64,000 bases of DNA, taken from assembly GCF_001183605.1 (NCBI RefSeq), contig NZ_LFXJ01000005.1, positions 1,740,348 through 1,804,347 of the forward strand, written 5' to 3'. Below are positions 35,488-44,413 of this stretch, one piece after another. Position 1 is the stretch's first letter; every line of letters starts with the position of its first letter. The DNA comes from Lysinibacillus xylanilyticus. GTDB lineage: Bacteria > Bacillota > Bacilli > Bacillales_A > Planococcaceae. The notes beneath the pieces were generated by a model. It had not been told where the DNA came from and did no database searches. It saw nothing but the letters and a program-made list of their open reading frames with translations. A program made the position numbers and the translations under genes.

Positions 35488-36146
35488 TGATTTATAACCT
35501 TTTCATTTATTTTGTATCCCAAACCAAAGACAGTTTGTATGTACTCTTCCTTAACTTTTTTACGGATATTTTTAATATGTTGATCCACAATACGAGGATT
35601 CATGTCCGAATCAAAACTATATATTTTTTGAATAATATCATCCCTACTAAAAACCTTTTTAGGATTTTCAGCTAGTAATAGTAAAATGCTAAATTCATGT
35701 GGCGTGAGCTGAATACTTTGATGATTAACTAATACTTTTCTCTCTTCTTTATGGAGTTCCAACTGTCCAAAAATAAGTATTTGGCTTTTATGTGAACTGG
35801 GTAACAACCTCTCTGCTCTTATTAATATTTCTTTAGGATGAAATGGTTTAACGACATAGTCATCTGCACCCATTTCAAATCCAATTACCTTATCATCAAT
35901 AGAGATTTTTGCTGTAAGCATAATCACAGGAATATCGTAATTTGATTTTACATATTGGCAAATATCCTCTCCGTCCATATCCGGCAACATTAAATCTAAA
36001 ATAATCATATCAAGAGGTACTTGATCGATCACTTGGATTGCGGATTCTCCTGTATGTGCAATATATGTATGATCTCCGTTATTTTCAAAATAAGATGCCA
36101 ATACCTCTGTAATCTTTACTTCATCATCTACGATTAACACTTTCAT
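35484..36146 (-). CDS. OmpR-family response regulator
   Basis: The protein is 220 residues. The receiver has VDDE, the phosphorylated Asp in MIILDLMLPDMDGEDIC and Lys in YVVKPFHPKE. The winged-helix DNA-binding domain at about 125-215 includes LTPHEFSILLLLAENPKKVF and TVFGLGYKI. It is the first gene of the unit with its kinase (ATGA overlap) and, 47 bp further, the multicopper oxidase, so it probably activates that gene. Confidence 0.9.
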   Translation of the reverse strand: MKVLIVDDEVKITEVLASYFENNGDHTYIAHTGESAIQVIDQVPLDMIILDLMLPDMDGEDICQYVKSNYDIPVIMLTAKISIDDKVIGFEMGADDYVVKPFHPKEILIRAERLLPSSHKSQILIFGQLELHKEERKVLVNHQSIQLTPHEFSILLLLAENPKKVFSRDDIIQKIYSFDSDMNPRIVDQHIKNIRKKVKEEYIQTVFGLGYKINEKVINQ

Positions 36147-36458
36147 TTTCTAATTACACCAACTTTGTATAAGAGATTCAAGAAGACTAACAATAAAAAC
36201 TCAATCTAATTACCCTATAATGAAAGAACTTTATTATCAGCTAACGCTTTTAATACACTCTTTGGGATTTCAGTTGAAAAATTTCTTCTTCCAATCCTTT
36301 AATTCTAGCTCTCATATTAAAGCCTAACTTCCATAACTATGCCTCTCTAGTTCTTCATTCATTATATCGAATACTATTTACGTCTTGAAATCTTTTCTAA
36401 CAAAATACTAACTAAAACTTAAAAGCAGTTGAAGCTCTTATCTTCAACTGCTTTTTAC
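36147..36458. other. Intergenic region with nagB terminator
   Basis: No gene was seen. The promoter region of the response regulator is AT-rich without a recognisable copper box. The terminator of nagB lies at 36421-36456. Confidence 0.55.
36421..36456 (-). terminator. Terminator of the nag operon
   Basis: AAAAGCAGTTGAAG and CTTCAACTGCTTTT form a 14-bp perfect stem with a 7-nt loop, just past the nagB stop codon; the T-rich tail works in both directions. Confidence 0.9.
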
Positions 36459-37148
36459 CTACTCTTGTAGATCTGTTAAAATCATAACATTTGGATGCTT
36501 TGTTAGAACACTTGCTGGTATATCTTCAGTATATTCAGAATCAAGTACACGTTGTAATACATCTCGCTTTGCTTCTCCAACAGCGATTAGTAAAATGCAT
36601 TTTGCACGCTTAATGGATTGAATCCCCATCGTTATTGCTTGGGTTGGAACTTCATCGATTGAATCAAAGAAGCGTGCATTTGCTTGTCGGGTTGATTGTT
36701 CAAGCGTTACAAGATGTGTCAAAGAATCAAATGGCGTTCCTGGTTCATTGAAGCCGATATGGCCATTTTGTCCGATACCAAGTAATTGGAAATCTATCGG
36801 ATTATGCTGTAAAAGCGATTCATAGCGCAAAGCTTCCTCTTTAGGGTTATCAGCTAAACCATTCGGTAAATAGGATTCTTTAAATGGTTTATGACGAAAT
36901 AAATATTTATCCATATAATTTGTATAGCTTTGTTCGTGGTTGACACTTAGTCCAACGTATTCGTCTAAATTAAAGCTAATACAAGTTGAAAAATCAACAT
37001 TACTTTCACATATTATAGAATATAGCGGTTCCATTGTACCGCCTGTGGCTAGACCGAACGTTGTAGCACCGTCATTTTTAGCATTCCCGATAATGTCTAC
37101 TGCACGAGTGTATAAATCTTTCCTAGAAGAATAACGTTCTATTTTCAA
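36459..37148 (-). CDS. nagB: Glucosamine-6-phosphate deaminase
   Basis: The 229-residue enzyme has FGLATGGTMEPLYSII (phosphate-binding loop), SFNLDEYVGL (catalytic Asp) and LLGIGQNGHIGFNEPGTPF with the catalytic His and Glu. The final QAITMGIQSIKRAKCILL helix is also typical. It converts glucosamine-6-phosphate to fructose-6-phosphate and ammonia. Length is at the short end of the family (about 230-266), typical of Bacillales. The start is a TTG with AAAGGGG upstream. It follows the GlcNAc PTS gene and should be co-transcribed. nagA is not in the window. Confidence 0.92.
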   Translation of the reverse strand: MKIERYSSRKDLYTRAVDIIGNAKNDGATTFGLATGGTMEPLYSIICESNVDFSTCISFNLDEYVGLSVNHEQSYTNYMDKYLFRHKPFKESYLPNGLADNPKEEALRYESLLQHNPIDFQLLGIGQNGHIGFNEPGTPFDSLTHLVTLEQSTRQANARFFDSIDEVPTQAITMGIQSIKRAKCILLIAVGEAKRDVLQRVLDSEYTEDIPASVLTKHPNVMILTDLQE

Positions 37149-37234
37149 TTCTTAATGCCCCTTTACTCAAATTTTTTTACGTTAAAGCTCCATTACGTGT
37201 AAATCTCCTTACTACAGTTAGATTATCTCTTTTA

Positions 37235-39181
37235 TTACTTCTTAATAGAAATAATATTATTAGAGCCCGCTCGTTGGAAGCCGGATTTTTCAAGTATAAC
37301 TTTTTGTCCAATTAAACTCGTGAATACAATGGGTGTAACAATAGAAGGTACTTTGTCTTTTATGTTCTCAAAGTCTACTTTTAATAACCGATCACCACGT
37401 TTGATTAATTGACCCTCTGTAACTAACGTTTCAAAACCCTCACTGTTTAGCTTTACAGTATCTAAACCGACATGAATTAATAGTTCTACACCTGTATCGG
37501 ATTTTAAACCAATAGCATGCTTCGATGGAAAAATCATGACTACTTGCCCATCAAACGGTGCATAAACCGTACCATCTTTCGGATGAATGCCAAAACCCGG
37601 CCCCATAATACCTGATGAAAATGCTTCGTCAGGTACTTCAGCTAACGGTATTAAATCACCCGTAATAGGCATTTCAAAATCATCTAAAGAAATTGTTGCC
37701 TCTGCTACAGTCTCATGAATAACAGACGGATCTTGCTGTAATGACATATTTGCAGGAGTTGGGTTACCTTTTTTCAGGCGATCTTTTATAGCTTCTGCTA
37801 AAAATTCTACAGATGTACCGATAATTATTTGTACGTTAGTCTTGCTAATTCGCATAATACCACGCGCACCCGCTCGTTTTAACGCTTTCTCATCCACCTG
37901 ATCCACATCACCTACAGTCATTCGAAGTCTTGTTGTACAGTAATCGACTTGCTTAATATTATTTTGCCCACCTAATGCTTCAATTGTTTTGTAAGCTCGA
38001 ACATCTAAATCGTTAGATATAGTTGAAACAGCATCTGTTCCGTCCTCATCTTCGTCTTCACGACCAGGCGTTTTCAAATCTAATTTCTTGATTAAGAAAT
38101 AGAAAATGACAAAGTAAATAGCCCCAAAACCCAATCCTAATGGAATTAATAGCCATGGTTTATCTGCTAAACCAAAGTTTAATAAATAGTCAATTAAACC
38201 TGCTGAAAAACCGAAACCATCACGGAATCCAATAATATAAGAAACAGCAAGTGAAATACCTGTTAATACAGCATGGATACCATAAAGTACAGGTGATAAG
38301 AACATAAATGTAAATTCAATAGGCTCTGTTACGCCTGTTAAGAATGCTGTTAACGCGATGGATACGAACATACCACCGACTGCTGCACGTTTTTCTTTTT
38401 TCGCTGCGAAGTACATCGCAAGACAAGCTGCTGGTAATCCAAACATCATAATTGGGAAGAAACCTGCTTGGAAATGTCCAGCTGATGGGTCACCTGCTAA
38501 AAAGCGATGGATATCCCCTTTGACAATTTCACCTGCCGCATTTGTAAATTCGCCAAAGTCAAACCATATCACTGTATTAACAACATGATGTAGACCGACC
38601 GGGATTAATAAACGATTTAAGAAACCATACATCCCAACACCAACTTCTCCTGCACCGATTAACCAATTCCCTACTCCATCAATCCCGCCTTGAATTGGCC
38701 CCCACACTACAGCTAAAATACCACCTAAAATCGCCATAGTAATAGACGTTATAATTGGCACAAAACGCCTTCCTCCGAAGAATGATAGCCATTCTGGGAA
38801 TTTCACATTATAAAATTTGTTATAAAGTAAACTTGCTGTAACACCAGCAATAATACCGCCAAAAACACCCATATTTAATTCTTCATTAATGCTTCCAAGA
38901 ACTGCAACTAACACAAGATGCGCAATGGCACCTGCTAACGCAGCACCACCACTATTATCGTGCGCTAAGCCCATAGCAATACCAATCGCAAAAATAATAG
39001 GTAAATTACCTAAAATAGCATTGCCTGAAGCAGCCATAATGCTTGCAATATAATGAACAACGTCATTTGGCACTGCACCAAGCATATCATCTGAGCCTAA
39101 GCGTAATAATAATGCAGCTGCTGGTAATGTAGCGATTGGAAACATTAACGACCTACCGATTTTTTGTAAGAAAGCTAACAT
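37235..39181 (-). CDS. nagE: N-acetylglucosamine-specific PTS transporter EIICBA
   Basis: The 648-residue fusion has EIIC membrane channel (about 1-370, including PVGLHHVVNTVIWFDFGEF and GVTEPIEFTFMFLSP). The EIIB domain (about 390-470) has its phosphocysteine in VDYCTTRLRMTVGD (about residue 413). The EIIA domain (about 500-640) has the active His in LLIHVGLDTVKLNSEGF (about 568). It imports and phosphorylates GlcNAc, receiving phosphate from HPr. GGGGGAGG precedes the ATG. nagB follows in the same unit and a NagR-type operator overlaps the upstream region. Bacillus names include NagP. Confidence 0.92.
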   Translation of the reverse strand: MLAFLQKIGRSLMFPIATLPAAALLLRLGSDDMLGAVPNDVVHYIASIMAASGNAILGNLPIIFAIGIAMGLAHDNSGGAALAGAIAHLVLVAVLGSINEELNMGVFGGIIAGVTASLLYNKFYNVKFPEWLSFFGGRRFVPIITSITMAILGGILAVVWGPIQGGIDGVGNWLIGAGEVGVGMYGFLNRLLIPVGLHHVVNTVIWFDFGEFTNAAGEIVKGDIHRFLAGDPSAGHFQAGFFPIMMFGLPAACLAMYFAAKKEKRAAVGGMFVSIALTAFLTGVTEPIEFTFMFLSPVLYGIHAVLTGISLAVSYIIGFRDGFGFSAGLIDYLLNFGLADKPWLLIPLGLGFGAIYFVIFYFLIKKLDLKTPGREDEDEDGTDAVSTISNDLDVRAYKTIEALGGQNNIKQVDYCTTRLRMTVGDVDQVDEKALKRAGARGIMRISKTNVQIIIGTSVEFLAEAIKDRLKKGNPTPANMSLQQDPSVIHETVAEATISLDDFEMPITGDLIPLAEVPDEAFSSGIMGPGFGIHPKDGTVYAPFDGQVVMIFPSKHAIGLKSDTGVELLIHVGLDTVKLNSEGFETLVTEGQLIKRGDRLLKVDFENIKDKVPSIVTPIVFTSLIGQKVILEKSGFQRAGSNNIISIKK

Positions 39182-39201
39182 GTTTCTGCCTCCCCCTTTT
39201 C

Positions 39202-39219
39202 GGTATAGTTGTCTATACC
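39202..39219. promoter_or_regulatory. NagR (YvoA)-type operator
   Basis: The palindrome GGTATAGTTGTCTATACC lies 20 bp upstream of the PTS start codon; on the minus strand it reads TTGGTATAGACAACTATACC. This agrees with the ATTGGTATAGA-type sites of the GntR-family repressor NagR, which is released by glucosamine-6-phosphate. Repression of nagE-nagB is therefore likely. Confidence 0.75.
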
Positions 39220-39373
39220 AATTATGTTACAATCTATTATATTCTTTATCTTGAAAAAAACAACCATTTTTCAGAATTTTCTATATTTAACTTCTTATCT
39301 TTATGTATCCGTTTTATTTTGGATAAAGTTATATACGGTTTGTTTTCAATCCCTAGTTTTCCAGCTAAAAAAA

Positions 39374-39414
39374 GCACCTCCAATTGTTAGTTATATTTCT
39401 AACAATTGAGGTGC
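39374..39414 (-). terminator. Terminator of the ABC (ytr-like) operon
   Basis: GCACCTC plus CAATTGTTAG pairs with CTAACAATTG plus AGGTGC across a one-base bulge; TTTTTTTAGC follows on the minus strand. It lies 25 bp past the last permease gene. Confidence 0.9.
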
Positions 39415-39439
39415 AGTTCATGAAGCGTCTAACGCCTTT

Positions 39440-40387
39440 TTATGCTGTTACATCACGTTTCATAAATGACATATAGCTGATCACAAGGAAAATTAAAGCG
39501 TAAATCGCAAGAATTGTGAGTGAGAATGGCATTGTCATTCCACCTACTATAAAGTGACCATTTTCATATTGTGTTAAATCTGAATGTGTTAGCCAAATAT
39601 ATTTAACGATGTCATATCTACTTAAGAACATCACAATCATTCCACCTGTAAAGGATAAGAACATCGTTAAGCCAATCGCTAAAGAGCTTGAACGGAAAAC
39701 TGAGCCTACTAAGAAAGCAAATAATATTGACATGACAAAGTCTCCGCCAGAAAGTAAATAGTGATATGCTAAATCATTCCAAACTGCTTTTTCAACAACC
39801 TGACCGCTGACCATTTCTAGCTCAACACCAGTTGTAGCACCAAATAGTATCAGTCCAACTAGAGCACTTACTACTACATTGACTACAAATAAAAAGAGTC
39901 CAAATATGAATGTTGTAAGTAATTTTGAGGTTAATACTTTTGCCCGCGAAACCGGACGCGTTAATAACATTTTAATCGTACCTGTTGAGAATTCACTTGA
40001 TACGATGCTAGCTGCAACAATAACTGTAAATAATGTTACTAAAGTCAGCATGCCACCTGTAAATGACATAAAGCTTGCGACGCTTCCATCTTTTTGAGAC
40101 GGCAAATCATTTGCTAATCGATACTCCGAAATAGCAATCTTCTCCTCGTATAATGTTTTATCCTCTGCTGCTAAGTCATCACTTTTCATGATTTCTTTAT
40201 AATCATTAATAGCCTGCTTTTCAGTTTCCTGCCACGTAGTATCCTCTGTCGTTTTTGTTTCATAGTATTTCATCATAATACCAGGACCAATAATAAAGAG
40301 GATTACTAGCGCGACCATTGCCCAAGTTCCTTTTTTATGCCATAATTTCATCCATTCATTTTGAATTAGCTTCAGCAATTTGGCCAC
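39440..40387 (-). CDS. ABC-2 type transporter permease
   Basis: The protein has 315 residues and six hydrophobic helices. The first (about 20-40) is followed by a large extracytoplasmic helical loop, typical of ABC-2 permeases of bacitracin/lantibiotic-type exporters. The segment SSEFSTGTIKMLLTRPVSRAK is the conserved coupling helix motif. Its start lies inside the 3' end of the preceding ATPase gene (32-bp overlap), so the two are coupled. It forms the membrane part of the exporter. Confidence 0.85.
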   Translation of the reverse strand: MAKLLKLIQNEWMKLWHKKGTWAMVALVILFIIGPGIMMKYYETKTTEDTTWQETEKQAINDYKEIMKSDDLAAEDKTLYEEKIAISEYRLANDLPSQKDGSVASFMSFTGGMLTLVTLFTVIVAASIVSSEFSTGTIKMLLTRPVSRAKVLTSKLLTTFIFGLFLFVVNVVVSALVGLILFGATTGVELEMVSGQVVEKAVWNDLAYHYLLSGGDFVMSILFAFLVGSVFRSSSLAIGLTMFLSFTGGMIVMFLSRYDIVKYIWLTHSDLTQYENGHFIVGGMTMPFSLTILAIYALIFLVISYMSFMKRDVTA

Positions 40388-41279
40388 CTCCTGTCATTTC
40401 TAAGAATTGATCCTCTAATGTCTTTTGATGCGGTTGTACAGCAAATAATTGAATTCCTTCATTAACAAATTGCGAAATGAGTTTTGGAATATCTTCTTTC
40501 TTTATTTCCACTACATAACCATTATTTTCAGATACAAAGTTATAATCGAGCTTTTGTAGAAGTTCTGCAGCCTTATTATTTGGTGTAGCTTCAATATAAT
40601 AAAACGAAGAAGTTTCAACGTTGATATCACGAATATCGATAAGTTTGCCATTTTGTATGACAGCCACTCGATCACACATTAATTCAATTTCGGATAATAA
40701 ATGACTGGAGACAAAAACAGATACGCCATCCTCCGCAGCAATTTTACGTAAATACATACGAAACTCGCGGATACCTGCTGGATCCAGACCATTTGTTGGT
40801 TCATCTAAAATTAAAAATTTTGGGCGATGAAGTAGTGCCTGTGCAAGACCTAAACGCTGACGCATCCCTAGCGAATACGTTGATACCTTTTCATGAATGC
40901 GTTTCTCAAGTCCAACTTGTTTAACGACTTCTTCAATACGCTCTTTTGTAACGTTTTTATGCATACGCGCAAAGTGCAGTAAGTTTTTATAACCCGACAT
41001 AAATTTATACATTTCTGGATTTTCTACAATTACGCCGACCTTACTAATCGCTTCCTCATAATTCTCCTTTAAGGAAAGGCCATCAATAATGACATTCCCC
41101 TCAGTTGGATGCATAAGTCCTGTCATCATACGAATTGTCGTCGTTTTACCTGCGCCATTCGGTCCTAAAAATCCAGTAATTTGACCTGGATATAAATCGA
41201 TATTCAATTGCTGAATCAATTGCTTACCACCAATGGTTTTTGAAATATTTTGCAATTGAACAATTGGTTGTGTTGTCAT
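40356..41279 (-). CDS. ABC transporter ATP-binding protein (BcrA type)
   Basis: The 307-residue protein has Walker A GPNGAGKTT, signature YSLGMRQRLGLAQALL, Walker B KFLILDEPTNGLD and the H-loop SSHLLSE. The C-terminal 90 residues are the extra domain of BcrA-like drug-resistance ATPases. ATG at 41279 has AAGGGTG upstream; the longer reading adds three codons overlapping the previous stop. It should power the permease encoded next. Likely substrates are peptide antibiotics or lipids, inferred from the family. Confidence 0.88.
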   Translation of the reverse strand: MTTQPIVQLQNISKTIGGKQLIQQLNIDLYPGQITGFLGPNGAGKTTTIRMMTGLMHPTEGNVIIDGLSLKENYEEAISKVGVIVENPEMYKFMSGYKNLLHFARMHKNVTKERIEEVVKQVGLEKRIHEKVSTYSLGMRQRLGLAQALLHRPKFLILDEPTNGLDPAGIREFRMYLRKIAAEDGVSVFVSSHLLSEIELMCDRVAVIQNGKLIDIRDINVETSSFYYIEATPNNKAAELLQKLDYNFVSENNGYVVEIKKEDIPKLISQFVNEGIQLFAVQPHQKTLEDQFLEMTGGGQIAEANSK

Positions 41280-41284
41280 AAATT

Positions 41285-41980
41285 TCACCCTTTCTTATAA
41301 TACGCCTTCATCCATTGCACAGCATCCTTATTCGAAACATCTCGAATCGTTTCTACTTCTTCGTGTGCAATGATCGAACCATTTTGCAATAAAATGATTT
41401 GATCTAAAATAGGCTCTACCTCATATAATTCATGCGTTGATAATAATATTGTCTGGTGTTCAATATCTGTAAATTGAATTAACCCTTTAATAAGCTGCTC
41501 ACGAACAATTGGATCAAGACCAGAAAATGGCTCATCCATTAAATAAAAGGGTACTTCTCGCCCAAGAGTTGCGGCCATTTTCATTCGACCACGATTCCCC
41601 TTTGATAATTGCCGTAGCTTCACATTTTTATCAACCTGTAAAAACTCCGCAACAATACATGCCTTATCATACGAAAAATCTTCGAATTGAGAAGCATAGT
41701 GCTGAAAAAGCTGCTCACCTGTGTAAAAATCAAAAAACAAATCAATATCTGGTAAATATGCAATTTTATCAGCACTTCTACGCGTAACAGGCGTTCCATT
41801 TAGCAATACTTCACCACTAGATGGACGTAATAAGCCTGCCAACACTTTTAATAGTGTCGACTTGCCACTACCATTCTCTCCAACAAGCCCTATGATTTGT
41901 CCAACAGGTAAGGAAAAAGAAACTTCTTGTAGAATAGGCTTTTTCATATAACGAAAAGAAACATTCGATAGCTGTAGCAT
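41285..41980 (-). CDS. ABC transporter ATP-binding protein (YtrB type)
   Basis: The 231-residue protein has Walker A GENGSGKST, a signature of KGNRGRMKMAATLG (degenerate LSGGQ), Walker B YLMDEPFSGLD and STHELYE. It lies between the GntR regulator and the second ATPase and probably pairs with the membrane protein encoded first in the operon, as in B. subtilis ytrABCDEF. Confidence 0.87.
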   Translation of the reverse strand: MLQLSNVSFRYMKKPILQEVSFSLPVGQIIGLVGENGSGKSTLLKVLAGLLRPSSGEVLLNGTPVTRRSADKIAYLPDIDLFFDFYTGEQLFQHYASQFEDFSYDKACIVAEFLQVDKNVKLRQLSKGNRGRMKMAATLGREVPFYLMDEPFSGLDPIVREQLIKGLIQFTDIEHQTILLSTHELYEVEPILDQIILLQNGSIIAHEEVETIRDVSNKDAVQWMKAYYKKG

Positions 41981-41990
41981 TTATTTCACC

Positions 41991-42347
41991 TCACGATTTA
42001 TTTTGTAAAACAAAGAGCATCTCTTCCTTTGAAAACCCAAGTGCTTCAATGGAAGTTAAAAAATGATCTGCTAATTGATTTTTCATATCTTCACGTAAAA
42101 GAGCAATTCGCCCTTCATCAGTTGTAATAAATGTACCTTGGCCTCGTTTGGTTTCCGTTATATTCATTGCTTCTAACTCCTTATACACCCGTTGCACAGT
42201 ATTTACATTGACACCTGTTTCCACTGCATATTCTCGAACCGAAGAAAGTCGATCCCCAAGCACTAGCTCCCCTTTCAAAATGTCCCCACAAATCCGATCT
42301 ACAAGCTGGCTATAAATGGGCTTATCACGTGAAAAGTCGATTGTCAT
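41991..42347 (-). CDS. YtrA-subfamily GntR regulator
   Basis: The 118-residue protein has an N-terminal winged helix-turn-helix (LGDRLSSVREYAVETGVNVN, then TVQRVYKELE, about residues 30-62) and the short C-terminal dimerisation tail of about 45 residues that defines the YtrA subfamily. Members repress ABC-transporter operons and respond to cell-wall antibiotics. It overlaps the preceding membrane gene by four bases. The 12-bp palindrome over the operon promoter is its likely operator. Confidence 0.88.
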   Translation of the reverse strand: MTIDFSRDKPIYSQLVDRICGDILKGELVLGDRLSSVREYAVETGVNVNTVQRVYKELEAMNITETKRGQGTFITTDEGRIALLREDMKNQLADHFLTSIEALGFSKEEMLFVLQNKS

Positions 42348-43123
42348 CGTAAAACCACCTTTTCAAGCCACTTTGTCCCTATGATAAATAGGATGGCTAC
42401 AAAAATGATAGTTGCTACTTCTTCTACGACATAAATTGAGCCTAAGGTTGACTCCATTGCTAGTAATTTCGGGAAATATTGTTCCACCCACGTTAATGGA
42501 ATTCCTATATGTTGGAAAATGTTATCATAAAATTTACTTCCTGTAAATTTAAACCATAAATCCATACTGAAGAAAAAGGTAACCATAGTGATAACAATGG
42601 AAAATCTACCAACTAAATGTTTCATTTGGAGATTAAATGCTAAAAATAATAGCATTATTACAAACATCATCAACTGAAGAATTACACTAATTACTACAAA
42701 AAATAACAGCAATAAAAGTACTTGGGCGAAGTTGCCTACAATTTCATCTTTGACTTTGTAGATAGCTATACTCATAAAGATAATATTGAAGATAGCATAT
42801 CCTATTAAGGAAAATACGATTTTCACACCCACAAGCTGTGCGATAGAACTAGTTGAATGCAGCCATATCTCTTTGCTCTTCAAGTCATGACGGATACTAG
42901 CAAGGAATTGTAATATCGAATAAAATCCACCTAATACAAGTACTAGTATTGAGAAGGCAAATGACAGCTGATTCTCCATCGTAAATTCTACACTAAAGCG
43001 CCTTATTAAATATGGGATTACCATTGACATCATGATCCCTATAAAAATTCCAACAAATAGCCATGCCCTATAAAGCACCCATTCCTTTTTAAATAGCCCT
43101 GCAAAATTTTTCAAAGAAAACAC
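42344..43123 (-). CDS. Membrane protein, probable ABC permease of the YtrA-type operon
   Basis: The 259-residue protein has six or seven hydrophobic segments; the stretch LASIRHDLKSKEIWLHSTSS between helices 2 and 3 resembles the coupling region of ABC-2 permeases. It is the first gene of the operon and overlaps the GntR gene by four bases. No catalytic motif. By comparison with ytr operons it would be the partner of the first ATPase. Confidence 0.75.
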   Translation of the reverse strand: MFSLKNFAGLFKKEWVLYRAWLFVGIFIGIMMSMVIPYLIRRFSVEFTMENQLSFAFSILVLVLGGFYSILQFLASIRHDLKSKEIWLHSTSSIAQLVGVKIVFSLIGYAIFNIIFMSIAIYKVKDEIVGNFAQVLLLLLFFVVISVILQLMMFVIMLLFLAFNLQMKHLVGRFSIVITMVTFFFSMDLWFKFTGSKFYDNIFQHIGIPLTWVEQYFPKLLAMESTLGSIYVVEEVATIIFVAILFIIGTKWLEKVVLR

Positions 43124-43130
43124 CTCGTGT

Positions 43131-43176
43131 CATAGTGTACTAGTCAAATAGTACACTATGACTTTTAATTTTGCAA
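43131..43176 (-). promoter_or_regulatory. Promoter and YtrA-type operator of the ABC operon
   Basis: The palindrome CATAGTGTACTA (43131-43142) / TAGTACACTATG (43149-43160) has 12-bp perfect arms and a 6-bp centre. It overlaps the -10 box TACTAT (43148-43153, minus strand). A -35 TTGCAA lies at 43171-43176 with a 17-bp spacer. Binding by the operon's GntR protein would occlude polymerase. Confidence 0.75.
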
Positions 43177-43193
43177 GCATTAAAAGCAAAAAA

Positions 43194-43227
43194 AAGGAAG
43201 AACCTAATAAATATAGGCTTCTTCCTT
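43194..43227 (-). terminator. Terminator upstream of the ABC operon
   Basis: AAGGAAGAACCTA pairs with TAGGCTTCTTCCTT with one bulged base; TTTTTTTTGC follows on the minus strand. It would stop transcripts coming from the macB/ftsX-type block through the repeat tract. Confidence 0.8.
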
Positions 43228-43335
43228 CAGGTTCTAATGAAATTAATGCTAATAAAGTATGCATTTCAGGCAATATTGGGGTGATTTCCTGAGGGGGCAA
43301 GTCTTCACTCCAATCAACTTATCCACATGACAGAC

Positions 43336-43502
43336 GTTTTAACAAAACTTTTTAAGTTTATCGGAACACATTTACATTTTATCACCCAACTTTTTAGTTT
43401 TATCACCCAACTTTTGCGTTTTAACAACCAACTTCTTAGTTTTATCACCCAACTTTTGCGTTTTATCACCCAACTTCTGAATTTTATCGACATCCACCTT
43501 CC
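43336..43502. repeat. 21-bp tandem repeat tract (TTTTATCACCCAAC type)
   Basis: There are six units of exactly 21 bp (starts 43377, 43398, 43419, 43440, 43461, 43482), each TTTTATCACCCAACTTTTGC or a near variant, plus two degenerate units to the left. A minus-strand frame over it encodes KSWVIKR-like heptads but has no ribosome binding site and is low complexity. The tract occupies the 0.5-kb gap between the ABC operon promoter and the end of the TetR-FtsX-ABC block. Period matches the arrays at 10 and 61 kb. Confidence 0.85.
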
Positions 43503-43589
43503 AAAGAGCAAAAGAAGATTCACACAGAAAAGCTGTCCGTTAATTCGTAGTCATAATGAGAGGTGATTTCCGTTACGACTGGTCGCTTT

Positions 43590-43621
43590 CCTGGAGCGTC
43601 ATGGCTCCTTTGCGCTCCAGG
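43590..43621. repeat. Dispersed hairpin repeat
   Basis: CCTGGAGCG and CGCTCCAGG form a 9-bp perfect stem. The flanking CGCTTTCC and GTTACGACTGG resemble the fragment around 3360 and belong to the GC-richer repeats scattered in Bacillaceae intergenic DNA. It lies 30 bp beyond the ABC ATPase stop codon and may act as its terminator. Confidence 0.55.
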
Positions 43622-43651
43622 GTCTCATTCAGCGTTAGTTCACACAACAAC

Positions 43652-44410
43652 TCATATCCCTATTTCCCTCATTTTCTCCGTTACTTCTCCTACCCTACCA
43701 TCAACATTCGTTCCGTCAAACTTCGGAAGTTTCAGCTCACTTACGATTTTCCCGTCGAGCATAAACAGAATACGCTCCGTCCGCGCCGCTACCTTTGCAT
43801 CGTGAGTGACAAGCATAAGCGCAGTACCGCCCGCGTTAATTTCGGAAAAAATGTCCATGATTTCCTGCGCTGATTTTGAGTTAAGTGCACCCGTAGGCTC
43901 ATCACCGAAAATGATTTTCGGGTTGTTCAAAAGTGCTCGACATATCCCTGCCCGCTGAAGCTGACCTCCCGAAACTTGTGTAATGTCGCGCATTTCAAGC
44001 TCCGCAATGCCAACCCTCTTCATAAGTGCTCTTGCCTTCTCCGAAATTTTTGCTACATTTTTTCTGTTATCGCGCATTGATGGAAGAATAATATTATCAA
44101 GAATATTTAGATTTTTGAGCATAGTTGGCTGCTGAAATACAAAGCCCATTTTAGTTCTACGTATGTCTGAAAGCTCAACCTCTCGGACTGACGATAATTC
44201 ATTGCCATCAAAAATAACCCTCCCGCCATCAACGCTGTCCATGCCACTCAGCGCAAACATTAGCGTTGATTTGCCAGAGCCTGAGGGTCCCATTATCGCA
44301 ACAAATTCACCTTCGTTTATGTCAACGGACGCTCCGTCAAGAACATTGATCTTTTCATCGCCCTCGCCGAAAGATTTTACAATGTGTTCACCGATTATAA
44401 TCTTCTTCAT
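43652..44410 (-). CDS. ABC transporter ATP-binding protein (MacB/LolD type)
   Basis: The 252-residue protein has Walker A GPSGSGKST, signature VSGGQLQRAGICRALL, Walker B KIIFGDEPTGALN and H-loop LVTHDAKVA, all typical of the MacB/LolD/BceA group that pairs with FtsX-type permeases. The permease gene lies four bases upstream. AAGGAG precedes the ATG. The gene uses more GC-rich codons than the surroundings, as does the whole three-gene block, suggesting acquisition from another Firmicute. Confidence 0.9.
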   Translation of the reverse strand: MKKIIIGEHIVKSFGEGDEKINVLDGASVDINEGEFVAIMGPSGSGKSTLMFALSGMDSVDGGRVIFDGNELSSVREVELSDIRRTKMGFVFQQPTMLKNLNILDNIILPSMRDNRKNVAKISEKARALMKRVGIAELEMRDITQVSGGQLQRAGICRALLNNPKIIFGDEPTGALNSKSAQEIMDIFSEINAGGTALMLVTHDAKVAARTERILFMLDGKIVSELKLPKFDGTNVDGRVGEVTEKMREIGI

Positions 44411-44413
44411 AAG

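Noticed and set aside
43314..43523. Small basic protein with KSWVIKR heptads
   Set aside because: Produced entirely by the 21-bp repeat; no ribosome binding site.
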